From positions 186,001-250,000 of the forward strand of contig JAWKKV010000003.1 in assembly GCA_041393015.1 (NCBI GenBank): DNA of 64,000 bases, read 5' to 3'. Both the position numbers and the translations under genes were made by a program. Shown here piece after piece: positions 36,304 to 45,726 of this stretch. The notes under the pieces are model-generated. The model was given only the letters and a program-made list of their open reading frames with translations. It searched no databases and was not told the DNA's origin. Source of the stretch: JAGQYH01 sp041393015. GTDB lineage: Bacteria; Bacteroidota; Bacteroidia; Chitinophagales; JADIYW01. Numbering within the stretch: position 1 is the first letter of the stretch; each line of letters opens with the position of its first letter.

Positions 36304-36439
36304 TTTTTTATTTTTAATAATTTACAATACTAAACAAGATATATCTTCAAACGTCTATTTTAGATGATTAATGTTTGGTGTGAAACTAATTAATATCACC
36401 TTAACAAATGAGTGAGGAGCTTATTAAGCATCATTCAGT

Positions 36440-38701
36440 TTAAAATTTAACAACTCTTGCCGTTCCGATTTTATTTTTTTGATTGATATTGATGAGGTAG
36501 AGACCACTTGGAAACGAACTTAGGTCAATTTGATGTTCAGTGGCTTGAGCCGCTAAAGATAAAGAAGCCACCTGTTCGCCAATAATATTATAAACAAACA
36601 ACTCAATTTTTTCATTGCTCGTAAATGCATCGCCCCAACTTACTCTTACAGTAGAAGTAGTTGGGTTGGGATAAACTTTAATTTTATCGTTGATAATTTC
36701 TAATGAAATAGCCAAAGCATTGGTGTCGATCAAACTAGTATCCTGTGAATAGAATAAAATACCGCCATTATTGATGCCTAAAAACACCTCTGGTAAACCA
36801 TCGCCACTTATATCAGCGGCAGCAGTTGTTAGTCTTGGGTCTTGTGCCCCTTGAGCTTCTTTTGAGTAATTGGTTTCATTGAAAAAGTTGGTAGTGGTTA
36901 AGTTGAATGTGCTAGTATAATCAGTGCCAATGTTGGAGTAAAATTTCACAGCTTCACTAAATCCACCAAGTAGTAAATCAATTTTTCCATCATTATCAAA
37001 ATCTCCAAAACTTGGACTGCTATAGCCAAGTCCTTGAAAGTTGTTTCTTGAAGTAACTTTTCCTAAGGAATCGGTTCTATAGGTCAATTCAAAATTGTTG
37101 ATGGAACCAGTATTTTCATAATAGTAAATATTACCATCTCTATTGCCAATAGCCATATCTAACAATCCGTCATTATTGAAATCAAACACTTCCGGATCAG
37201 AATATTGCCCGACATCAATGGTGATTGAGTTATTGTCTTTTAAAAATTTAGGATTAGTAAATGTGCCATTATCATTGGTCATTACGAGAATTCTTCCTAT
37301 TAACTCTCCTGAGATAAGATCTTTATCATTGTCGCCGTCAATATCAGCAAAATAAGGAGCAAAACTGCTAATGAGTAAATTATCTAGCGCTAAATAATTA
37401 TCAGTTACAAAAGTAAACTCTGGTGCCGTGGCAGTCCCTGTGTTTCTATACAGCGTAAGTGAATTTAAGTATTCCCCATTATCAAGATAGTAGCCTTCGT
37501 TTCCAATCACAAGATCAAGTAATCCATCGTTGTTTTCATCATAAAAAGTTGGGTTAGAAAACTCTCCAACGTCAATCATATCGCCAACTAAAAAATCTGT
37601 TTGTCTAAAAGAGAATGGCTCAGATGAGCTGCCGTCATTTTCGTAAAGCCATATGTTTTCAAAATTTTCAATTGCCCCAACATTAAATGGAGCAACTAAC
37701 ATATCTTGATCGCCATCTTTATCAATATCAATTAAATGCGGTGCAGGGAAAATAGACATCTTAACCATTTGATCGTAAGAAGGGAAGGAGTCGTCTTGAG
37801 CATAAAAATTGGCATAAGTAGGTGTGCCATTATTTTTTACATAATTGATTCGTTCAAAAGTGACATCCCCTAAAATTAAATCATAAACACCATTTTTATC
37901 TTCGTCATAAAGGTCGATAACAGTTCCACCAGGATGTCTGGCTATTTCTACATCTGCTTCGGCAACTCTATTGAATTTTAGGTCGCAAGTATCGCCTAAT
38001 ATGAGGTCTAAGGTTATGCCGCCGGTTTCTTTGAAATTTCCCCAGCATCGATCTACTCTATCAAAATAAATACTGTCGCAAGAAATATTGTTTTCCACTC
38101 TCAAATTCTCATAATAGCTCATGCGAATATAGGTGCCATCAAAAGTTAGAAAATCCTTATCGCCATCTCCATTAATATCTTTAAAGATTGGACGATGGGT
38201 AGAAGGAGCCGTTAAATTTAATGAATTGCCTGTCGACCCTTCATAGTAGAGAATGCTTTTGTCGAATTCAAATTTAATTGCTCCATCTTCATAATATCCT
38301 TTGTATGTAATTGGCGATTCCGTTTTGTGTGTAATCAAATCCCTAATACCATCACAATTGTAATCTTCGAGAATCACCCAAGATCGTATAGGTGGAAAAT
38401 TTAAGGCATAACTAGGTTCAAAAATGTATTGATTGCCGGAAGTATAAATAAAAGTAAAGCTTCGCTTGGAATCTTTATCAAATACAAATAAATCTAATAA
38501 TCCATCATTGTTTAGATCAATTTCGGCAAACTGAGGTGCATTTAAACCGCCCGCCCATGGACTATTAAGTTGCTGCCCAGACTTAAAAACAGGCACTTCA
38601 GTAATTTGACTATAGCTTTGAGCAATAGCTTGTTGATTGACAAACAATACAAAGGCAGTTATACCAATTACTATGACTTTGATTTGTAATATTATTTTCA
38701 T
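36440..38701 (-). CDS. FG-GAP/VCBS-repeat protein with T9SS type A sorting domain
   Basis: 753 residues. A signal peptide (ITAFVLFVNQQAIAQ) is followed by many FG-GAP/VCBS repeats of the form D-x-N-x-D-G-x-x-D-L (DLNNDGLLDLFVFD, DINGDGDKDFLTF, DFDNDGKIDLLLGG), each a calcium-binding propeller blade. The last 75 residues are a type A T9SS signal (KVYPNPTTSTVRVSW, LFVYNIIGEQVASLS, FPSGLYLININ). It is exported by T9SS and probably surface attached. Single gene upstream of the MbnP operon. Substrate or adhesion partner unknown. Confidence 0.95.
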   Translation of the reverse strand: MKIILQIKVIVIGITAFVLFVNQQAIAQSYSQITEVPVFKSGQQLNSPWAGGLNAPQFAEIDLNNDGLLDLFVFDKDSKRSFTFIYTSGNQYIFEPSYALNFPPIRSWVILEDYNCDGIRDLITHKTESPITYKGYYEDGAIKFEFDKSILYYEGSTGNSLNLTAPSTHRPIFKDINGDGDKDFLTFDGTYIRMSYYENLRVENNISCDSIYFDRVDRCWGNFKETGGITLDLILGDTCDLKFNRVAEADVEIARHPGGTVIDLYDEDKNGVYDLILGDVTFERINYVKNNGTPTYANFYAQDDSFPSYDQMVKMSIFPAPHLIDIDKDGDQDMLVAPFNVGAIENFENIWLYENDGSSSEPFSFRQTDFLVGDMIDVGEFSNPTFYDENNDGLLDLVIGNEGYYLDNGEYLNSLTLYRNTGTATAPEFTFVTDNYLALDNLLISSFAPYFADIDGDNDKDLISGELIGRILVMTNDNGTFTNPKFLKDNNSITIDVGQYSDPEVFDFNNDGLLDMAIGNRDGNIYYYENTGSINNFELTYRTDSLGKVTSRNNFQGLGYSSPSFGDFDNDGKIDLLLGGFSEAVKFYSNIGTDYTSTFNLTTTNFFNETNYSKEAQGAQDPRLTTAAADISGDGLPEVFLGINNGGILFYSQDTSLIDTNALAISLEIINDKIKVYPNPTTSTVRVSWGDAFTSNEKIELFVYNIIGEQVASLSLAAQATEHQIDLSSFPSGLYLININQKNKIGTARVVKF

Positions 38702-38772
38702 CTAAACAAATTTATACTCAATCACTATATTTGAACGAAGGAGTTTGAATTTTATTAATCAAAGGTAGCACA

Positions 38773-40839
38773 TTGAAGGTTTTGAAAATATTATTTGCCA
38801 TAATTAGTCTCGTTTTTTTTACCACTCAACCAGTTTTGGGATTGGATTTCATCGAATATGATTCTAGTTCTTATTACCATGGTGAAATGCCTACTATAAA
38901 ATCTGTTAAAGCAGATGAAACTGCCGGTTTAAGTATCACTTATATTTCTTTACATCAACCTATAAACGGTTGTTTGAACCTTTTTGTTGGCGAAGAAGAA
39001 TATACTTGTGTAAATTTTATTGAAGGTGAAGGAACGGTGATGAATGTAAGTCTGCCCAATATAATGACCTATGCTCATTTGGGCAGTTTTAATGGCGACA
39101 AAGTGAGTAAAGGAAAGTTGATTAGAAATTCAGGGACGCACAACAATGACAAAGTTCAAAAGCTGCCGTTATGGGTTTCTTTGCTTCCTCCATTGATTGC
39201 AATTTTTTTGGCCTTAGTTTTTAGGGAAGTAATTGTGTCTTTATTTGCAGGAATTGTTATTGGAAGTTGGGCATTGTTTGGCTTTTCAATCGTCAAGTTG
39301 CCGTATGCGATAATAGATAGTATCAATCGATTTATTTTAGAAGCGTTGATTGATTGGGGACATGGCGCCATTATTATATTTTCTATGCTTATTGGAGGGA
39401 TGGTTGCTATAATTTCTAGAAATGGAGGAATGTATGGTGTGGTTGAAAAGTTATCAAAGTTTGCGAATAATGTGAGGAACGCTCAATTGGTAACCTGGTT
39501 TATGGGTATTGCCATATTTTTTGATGATTATGCCAATACCTTAATTGTAGGCAATACACTTCGCCCGGTAACCGATAAATATAAAATTTCGAGAGAAAAA
39601 TTGGCTTATATTGTTGATAGTACTGCTGCGCCTGTAGCTGCTATTGCTTTAATTACTACTTGGATTGGTGCTGAACTCGGCTATATACGTGATGGTTTGA
39701 AAGTAATTGGTATTGAAAACGAACAGAGTGAATACTTGCTCTTTCTACATTCCTTAAAGTTCTCCTATTATCCTGTTTTTACCTTACTTTTTATTTTTAT
39801 GTTGATTTGGATGAAGCGAGATTTTGGGCCGATGTATAAGGCAGAACATCGGGCAAGAACTACCGGACAGTTGAATAGGGCAGAGAGTGCTACGGTGGAG
39901 ACAACAGAAAATTTAGAGCCGGAGCATGGTATTAAACATCATGCTTTCAATGCAATTATTCCAATTTTGTTAGTTATTGGTGTAACCGTTTATGGTTTGA
40001 TTTACACCGGTATGGATTCCATTTACAATGCTTTAATGGATAAAGGCGTGGAATTACAATCCAGCACTTATGGTCATATATGGCAAAATATGGGCGCTTT
40101 GTTTGGCAGTTCAGATCATCCTGATTTCTTTATGAAGTTGGGTAAGTTGATTGGATCATCTGATTCTTATACCGCCTTGCTTTGGGCTTCTACGATGGGT
40201 GTAGTTTCGGCTATCATCTTAAGCTTGGCCACCAAAACGCTAACTTTAGAAAAATCTATGAATGCCATGCTGAGTGGATTTAAAACCATGTTGCCTACTA
40301 TGATTGTATTATTGTTAGCATGGTCGTTAGCTGCAACAACGGGTGTTTTACATACCGCAGATTTTTTAATTGGTGCATTGAGCGATAATTTGCATGCCTC
40401 ATGGATGCCTGCCATCACGTTTATATTAGCTGCATTAATATCTTTCTCAACGGGTTCGAGTTGGAGCACTATGGCTATTTTATATCCATTAGCTTTGCCT
40501 CTCACTTGGAATTTAGGCGTTCAAGGTGAATTGGCTGAACCTGCTTTAATGGAAATTTTTTACAATGTAATTTCTATGGTATTAGCAGGTTCTGTTTTAG
40601 GAGATCACTGTTCTCCAATTTCTGATACCACAGTTTTAAGTTCATTGGCATCTAGTTGTAATCATATCGATCACGTAAAAACGCAAATGCCATATGCTTT
40701 AACCGTTGGTGCTGTAAGTTTATTAATGGGAGGTATTTTATTTGCTTTACTTCCATTACCTTGGTATTTAAATTATCTAATTGGAGGTCTTACTTTGTTT
40801 GGCATAATTAGATGGAGAGGAAAAACAATAAGTATTTAA
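38773..40839 (+). CDS. NhaC-type Na+/H+ antiporter with N-terminal exported domain
   Basis: 688 residues from a TTG start, preceded by a purine-rich AAAGGTAG. The first 23 residues look like a signal peptide (ILFAIISLVFFTTQPVLG), followed by about 105 residues of beta-rich, cysteine-containing domain not seen in standard NhaC. From about 135 on it is a NhaC/YdgF-type carrier of about ten helices (LPLWVSLLPPLIAIFLALVF, then GDHCSPISDTTVLSS). The motif GDHCSPISD is the ion-binding hallmark. The N-terminal domain would face the periplasm. Followed by a small lipoprotein gene. Confidence 0.9.
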   Translation: MKVLKILFAIISLVFFTTQPVLGLDFIEYDSSSYYHGEMPTIKSVKADETAGLSITYISLHQPINGCLNLFVGEEEYTCVNFIEGEGTVMNVSLPNIMTYAHLGSFNGDKVSKGKLIRNSGTHNNDKVQKLPLWVSLLPPLIAIFLALVFREVIVSLFAGIVIGSWALFGFSIVKLPYAIIDSINRFILEALIDWGHGAIIIFSMLIGGMVAIISRNGGMYGVVEKLSKFANNVRNAQLVTWFMGIAIFFDDYANTLIVGNTLRPVTDKYKISREKLAYIVDSTAAPVAAIALITTWIGAELGYIRDGLKVIGIENEQSEYLLFLHSLKFSYYPVFTLLFIFMLIWMKRDFGPMYKAEHRARTTGQLNRAESATVETTENLEPEHGIKHHAFNAIIPILLVIGVTVYGLIYTGMDSIYNALMDKGVELQSSTYGHIWQNMGALFGSSDHPDFFMKLGKLIGSSDSYTALLWASTMGVVSAIILSLATKTLTLEKSMNAMLSGFKTMLPTMIVLLLAWSLAATTGVLHTADFLIGALSDNLHASWMPAITFILAALISFSTGSSWSTMAILYPLALPLTWNLGVQGELAEPALMEIFYNVISMVLAGSVLGDHCSPISDTTVLSSLASSCNHIDHVKTQMPYALTVGAVSLLMGGILFALLPLPWYLNYLIGGLTLFGIIRWRGKTISI

Positions 40840-40857
40840 AAAAAAATAAAAAGAAGT

Positions 40858-41415
40858 ATGAGAAATTTAATGATGATTATCGCAGCAGTATTTTTGATGG
40901 TAAGCTGCACAACTGAATCTAAAGAACAAAAATTAGTGAAAAGTTACGAAGCCAATGCAGGGAATGAGATAAAATTTAAAAGCTTTGAATTTTTAAAGTC
41001 ATTTACCTTTAAAGATAGTTTGGCTATTTGGCAAGACAGTTTAGATATCAATAGAAAGGAATATCTAGCCATTATGGATAGTGCAGAAATACATTTAGAT
41101 AAGGCTTATGAAGCCGCTGTGGAAGGGAAAATTTCTAATACATTTAAAATGTTGGAGGATCAATTTGATCAAGTGATCAAAGATGTTGAGATTAACAGAC
41201 TTAAAATTGAGATCAATAGAGCCAATGCCAATGAAAAGGGAGAGAACACGCCGTTAGCAAAATATTTTCAAAAGGTGGAGGAAATGGAATCTAAAAAGGA
41301 TGAATTAATCTATAATATTTTCAAAGGAGAAATGGTGATCGATGGAGAGCCAAAAACTAAATTATACTATCTCGATTCATCGAATGAGACAGTTGTGGCT
41401 ACGGTTGCAGAATAG
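40858..41415 (+). CDS. Small lipoprotein
   Basis: 185 residues with a lipoprotein signal (MIIAAVFLMVSC, Cys about 17). The mature part is helical and charged, with EYLAIMDSAEIHLDKAYEAA and MLEDQFDQVIKDVEINRLK, and no domain I recognise. It is 18 bases downstream of the NhaC gene, same direction, so it may be an accessory to the antiporter. Function unknown. Confidence 0.75.
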   Translation: MRNLMMIIAAVFLMVSCTTESKEQKLVKSYEANAGNEIKFKSFEFLKSFTFKDSLAIWQDSLDINRKEYLAIMDSAEIHLDKAYEAAVEGKISNTFKMLEDQFDQVIKDVEINRLKIEINRANANEKGENTPLAKYFQKVEEMESKKDELIYNIFKGEMVIDGEPKTKLYYLDSSNETVVATVAE

Positions 41416-41502
41416 TTACTTCTTCGTTTCTACAAATTTTTAGATCAATAATTTTAAGCATGTCGGTTGCTCGCATTTTGCGAGTGACTGATATTGAATA
41501 AT

Positions 41503-41597
41503 GGGATTCTTCGCTACGCCATACTTCATATCGCTTTTTTTAGAGATTCTTCGCTTCGTGCTGCTGCATATGGGTTTATAAACTGAGATTCTTCGCT
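41503..41597. repeat. Three copies of a GATTCTTCGCT intergenic motif
   Basis: GATTCTTCGCT appears near 41505, 41545 and 41586 in the 205-base gap between the convergent lipoprotein and BamA/TamA-like genes. It resembles the AGATTCTTCGC-type motif scattered through many Bacteroidota intergenic regions. Confidence 0.6.
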
Positions 41598-41621
41598 CAC
41601 CCTCATTTCATTCGGGTTCGC

Positions 41622-44057
41622 TCAGAACGGATAACCAATGGCAATAATGAGACCCATTCGTTGTCGATAATCAGATCCTTTAGATAAATCTATTTTGTCA
41701 AATTGCCATCTGTTTTCAGCTTCAAATGCTGGATCTCTGATGGGTAGTGCGGCATCTAATCGAACGACAAAAAAGTTGAAGTCTAATCTTATACCAATAC
41801 CCATATCCATTGCTAATTCATCAATAAAGCTATTTTTCTGGCCGCTTTCTCTTGTAAATCTAAATTCTGCATCTTCTCTTTCTGCATCTTCACGTAATAC
41901 CCAAACATTTCCTACATCAAGAAATAGGGCTGCTTTTACAAATTTATATATGGTAAATCTAAACTCCGTATTGAACTCTAATTTCACATCACCTGCTTGA
42001 TCTGGCAATCCTGTCAAATTTCTATTGTCAAAACCACCCGGTCCAATACTTCGATAATTCCATGCCCTTAAACTTTGATTACCTCCGCCGTAAAATTGTT
42101 CTACAAAGGGCAATGCTTCAACGTTTCCGTAAGGAACACCAACACCTGCATAAAATCTATTGGCTAAGGTATTGCCATTTTTAAAGTTGATGAAATATCG
42201 AAGATCGGAATCAAACTTTATAAATTGAGAGTAATCAATACCTAATAAATCGTAAGGCTTTTCACTGCCTTTTTGTGAAGCACTCATAATACCATGTAAA
42301 ATGTTACCACTTGCTTTTCCATTAGCTTTGAAATAGATAAAATGTCTATCTCTTTTAAACTGACCATTATAAATAAAGGTATAATTAAGTAAGGTGGCAA
42401 TAAAGTTAGGCTGGAAACTTCTAGCAAGAGAAGGGAAATTTTCTAACGTCTGTAAAAAGGCAGCACTAAAGCTAGATTCATTTGGTGCTACTAAACTTAA
42501 AGATGGGAACTCAATTATATGTCTTATTCTGTTAGTGCCATACCAATCGTGCTGCCAAGATATAGTGGCATTGTTAATAGTATAAAACCCTAGTCTTCGC
42601 TCGTACTCGTAGGCCAAATTGATAGAAGAGTTTTGATCTGTCTCTATCGGCAAATTGTTTCTTTTTTCGTAGGCAGATTTTATTCTGAAGGGTACGATTA
42701 AATTGGGTAATTTAAACTTAAATTCTGTTTGAAGTTCCACCGTATTAACAATACTCTGATCTACTGTTAAATCATTTCTTTTGAGTTGTAGCTCCAATCC
42801 ACCAGATAAATTAAATTCAAATTTATCTGCGCCTCTAAAAATATTTCTGTTGATATAAGAAGTCGACAACTCCATTCCTAAACTTTGTTTGGAATCTGTA
42901 TTCCACTCATTCTCAATGCTAAAGGTTTGTTTTTTTCTTAGTGTAGCGGCAATCTTTGTGTTTAAAATACCTTCATCTACTGCAATCAAATAGGGTTCAA
43001 ATTTTACATTGACAGATCTAAAAACGCCCAGGTCATTCAATCTTCGTAAGGTTGCGTTGTAATCTTCTTTTCTATAGAGGGAATCTTCATCAAAAAATAT
43101 AGATCGAACAATAGGTTTGGGACGAATAGATTTTTCCGGTAAAACAGTAAGAATTCCTCTTAAATTACTGGTGTCAATTTTTGAAAGGTCAAGTTTTCTA
43201 AGCCTAGATCTTGGGAAAGTTAACTCAAAATCGACGTTACCGATGTAGTATTTATTATGAGTGGTAGAATCTACCGGGTTTTTAATGGTATAATAAATGT
43301 CTGCCAAATTCCCTGGATCAATAAAGGTGTCTATCTCTACAATAATAAACTCCCGATTAAAGGTGAAATAGCCTTCGTTTTGTATGGCATTGGTAATTCT
43401 TGTTCGTTCCTGCTCTAATACTTTGGCCTCATAAGGGTTGCCCGTTTGTAGTAAAGTTGTCTCTTGATTGGCTTTTACAATTTGTTCTATCGCGGCATCT
43501 TCCGCGCTGTACACCACATTTCTAAGATAATATCTTTCATTAGGGTTAACATAATACTCAGCTTTAACTTTCTTCTTCTTTTTCTTTATTTCAAAATCAC
43601 TGGTAACTTCCGCATTAAAATAGCCATTGTTTCTCAGGTGACTTTGCATTCTAATTTGTGAGCTGCTCATTAAAGTTGAATCAAAAATAATTGGAGGCTC
43701 TCCAATTTTGGTTCTTAACCACTGATTAAATTTACTAGTAGTAGAGTCTATCGTTTCAAAGTCATTTTTTTCATAGACATCATCTTTTCTTGTTGCAAAA
43801 TTGTAGGTTGATAATCGAAGTCTCCAAAAACCAAGAAACTTTTTATTGGTTTGCTGACGAGCTAATTTTTTTAACTCGTTCTTCATATCACTTTTATCCA
43901 ATAAATTATCTTCCTTAATATCGATAGCATTCCCAATCAATAAATAATTTCCATCAGACAAACGTTTAGTATTGCTGCAACTGGAAATGGAAAAAAGTAG
44001 AATAATTCCTACCAACCATAGCCAAATTTTTATGTTATTTTGTGTATATGCTTTCAA
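41622..44057 (-). CDS. BamA/TamA-like outer-membrane protein
   Basis: 811 residues from a TTG at 44055-44057. An N-terminal lipoprotein-type signal ends in IILLFSISSC (Cys about 27), so it is probably a lipidated form. Residues 40-400 hold POTRA-like segments (RMQSHLRNNGYFNAEV, RITNAIQNEGYFTFNREF). The last 400 are an outer-membrane beta-barrel; the motif YGGGNQSLRAW with the later aromatic C-terminus (AIGYPF) is the Omp85/BamA ending. Bacteroidota carry several such proteins; this one is not the main bamA by context. Overlaps the divergent methyltransferase start by 10 bases. Confidence 0.9.
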   Translation of the reverse strand: MKAYTQNNIKIWLWLVGIILLFSISSCSNTKRLSDGNYLLIGNAIDIKEDNLLDKSDMKNELKKLARQQTNKKFLGFWRLRLSTYNFATRKDDVYEKNDFETIDSTTSKFNQWLRTKIGEPPIIFDSTLMSSSQIRMQSHLRNNGYFNAEVTSDFEIKKKKKKVKAEYYVNPNERYYLRNVVYSAEDAAIEQIVKANQETTLLQTGNPYEAKVLEQERTRITNAIQNEGYFTFNREFIIVEIDTFIDPGNLADIYYTIKNPVDSTTHNKYYIGNVDFELTFPRSRLRKLDLSKIDTSNLRGILTVLPEKSIRPKPIVRSIFFDEDSLYRKEDYNATLRRLNDLGVFRSVNVKFEPYLIAVDEGILNTKIAATLRKKQTFSIENEWNTDSKQSLGMELSTSYINRNIFRGADKFEFNLSGGLELQLKRNDLTVDQSIVNTVELQTEFKFKLPNLIVPFRIKSAYEKRNNLPIETDQNSSINLAYEYERRLGFYTINNATISWQHDWYGTNRIRHIIEFPSLSLVAPNESSFSAAFLQTLENFPSLARSFQPNFIATLLNYTFIYNGQFKRDRHFIYFKANGKASGNILHGIMSASQKGSEKPYDLLGIDYSQFIKFDSDLRYFINFKNGNTLANRFYAGVGVPYGNVEALPFVEQFYGGGNQSLRAWNYRSIGPGGFDNRNLTGLPDQAGDVKLEFNTEFRFTIYKFVKAALFLDVGNVWVLREDAEREDAEFRFTRESGQKNSFIDELAMDMGIGIRLDFNFFVVRLDAALPIRDPAFEAENRWQFDKIDLSKGSDYRQRMGLIIAIGYPF

Positions 44058-44782
44058 AAAATGAAATAAAGTGGATTACATCGCTCAAAAATAAAAAATA
44101 CCGTCATAACCATTTGGCTTTCTTAGCAGAAGGCCCAAAGCTTGTGAATGATTTATTGTTAAACGCGTTAGTTCCGATAAAAATATACACATTAGATGAC
44201 ACATTCATTGATTCAGATAGATTCTCTGACAAATTAGTGATTATTACGCCATCTGAACTAAAGAAAATATCTAGTTTGAAAACACCTCATTCGGTTTTAG
44301 CTGTTTTTGAGATGAAGAAGGAAAGTTTAGAAAAGCTTCATCCCGATACAAAATGGGGGTTTGCATTTGAAAATTTACAGGATCCAGGAAATTTGGGTAC
44401 CATTTTAAGAACTATGGATTGGTTGGGAATCAATCATATTTATTGTAGTAATGATTCTGTTGATGTATATAATCCAAAGGTTGTACAAGCCACGATGGGC
44501 GCTATTGGAAGAGTTAGTGTTCAATACGTAGATTTAAATTCGTTTTTGAGCCAACAAGAAGTGCCAATATATGCTGCAGATATGGGCGGTGAGCCAATCA
44601 ATAAAACAAAATTGAAAAAAGGTATTATTGTTTTTGGCAACGAAGGCAATGGTTTGAGTAAAACTATTACAGATCGAGTCAATCAAATTATTTCAATTCC
44701 TAAATATGGTAAAGGTGAATCTTTAAATGTAGCGATGTCTACAGGAATAATAGCAGCGTATTTAACTATGAATGAGGGTTAA
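44048..44782 (+). CDS. SpoU/TrmH-family RNA 2'-O-methyltransferase
   Basis: About 244 residues from the ATG at 44048 (the GTG at 44042 would lengthen it by two residues). The N-terminal SpoU substrate-binding domain (ALVPIKIYTLDD) precedes the knotted SPOUT domain: FENLQDPGNLGTILRTMDWLG (motif 1), IIVFGNEGNGLSKTI (motif 2), and SLNVAMSTGIIAAYL (motif 3). It methylates a ribose in rRNA or tRNA. Divergent from the BamA/TamA-like gene. Confidence 0.95.
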   Translation: MLSKNEIKWITSLKNKKYRHNHLAFLAEGPKLVNDLLLNALVPIKIYTLDDTFIDSDRFSDKLVIITPSELKKISSLKTPHSVLAVFEMKKESLEKLHPDTKWGFAFENLQDPGNLGTILRTMDWLGINHIYCSNDSVDVYNPKVVQATMGAIGRVSVQYVDLNSFLSQQEVPIYAADMGGEPINKTKLKKGIIVFGNEGNGLSKTITDRVNQIISIPKYGKGESLNVAMSTGIIAAYLTMNEG

Positions 44783-45645
44783 TTCCCCATTGGGAACTCG
44801 CCATCTTGAAGTTCAAAATTGAATAGTTTGCTTATAAAAACCCATACTCCTTTTTTCCATTCAAAACCATCGTAAGATCCATCCGGCACATAGGTATAAT
44901 ATTGTCCTTCACCACCTTCATTCTCTGGAATCAAGTGGTCAACAATAATTTTTTGTTCTTCTTCTGAATATTTCAAACTTGCCGATACTCCCTTTCTATA
45001 TTCAATAATAAAGCGACAATCCAATTCTTCCTCTCCTGTATCAAAAATGGGCGCTCCAAGTCTTACTTCACCATCTTTAAACCAAAGTACGTCAACTATT
45101 TTTTTTGTACTTAGAACATTATTACCATCGTATCCAAAAAGCGTGTAATAAACATTCTTGCCTTTTTTTACTTTTTTGATATCGTAATACAAAGCGCCGA
45201 TCCATACTTCATTATTACTAATGATTACTGGGAATTCAGTTTGATCCAGCATATCAGATTGATCTAATAGTGGGAACAGTTTTAATTTAGGGCTATTCAT
45301 TTGAATGGCACCAAAGTATTTGTAAGTATTATTATTTAAAATTAATTGCCATGTAAATATTTTGAAAGTTTTGTCTTCTGGTTCAACAATTGATATAGCT
45401 TTTAAATTGGAGAAGGCGTATAGATAAGAATTATCTTTCTTTAAAGCTGTTTTTAGCGTTCTAATGATATCATAACTCGCTAATTTTCTTGTTTTTTCAC
45501 TTTCGCTGTTAAATAGAGAATCACTGTAAGTATTTATGGTATCCTCATAGGCCTTAAAGTAACTTAATTCTTGAGGAGTCAATTGTGCCTTTACATTTGA
45601 TAGACCAATAGATAAAAGCAATACTGCAGATAAAATAACTTTCAT
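44779..45645 (-). CDS. Secreted hypothetical protein
   Basis: 288 residues with a cleavable signal peptide (VILSAVLLLSIGLSNVKAQ). Predominantly beta with charged loops (TWQLILNNNTYKYFGAIQMN, VWIGALYYDIKKVKKGKN, VYYTLFGYDG). It resembles periplasmic proteins widely conserved in Bacteroidota but of no known function. It overlaps the methyltransferase end by 4 bases (convergent). Near glmS, 81 bases apart, but probably a separate unit. Confidence 0.8.
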   Translation of the reverse strand: MKVILSAVLLLSIGLSNVKAQLTPQELSYFKAYEDTINTYSDSLFNSESEKTRKLASYDIIRTLKTALKKDNSYLYAFSNLKAISIVEPEDKTFKIFTWQLILNNNTYKYFGAIQMNSPKLKLFPLLDQSDMLDQTEFPVIISNNEVWIGALYYDIKKVKKGKNVYYTLFGYDGNNVLSTKKIVDVLWFKDGEVRLGAPIFDTGEEELDCRFIIEYRKGVSASLKYSEEEQKIIVDHLIPENEGGEGQYYTYVPDGSYDGFEWKKGVWVFISKLFNFELQDGEFPMGN

Positions 45646-45726
45646 GATGCGTAATTAATAACTTGAATAACGGTTATGGTATGACTAAAAGTGTGCCAAA
45701 TTATATCTAAAAGTTATTTGATTAAT

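Noticed and set aside
44042..44047. GTG start for the methyltransferase
   Set aside because: It adds only two residues; ATG at 44048 fits better.
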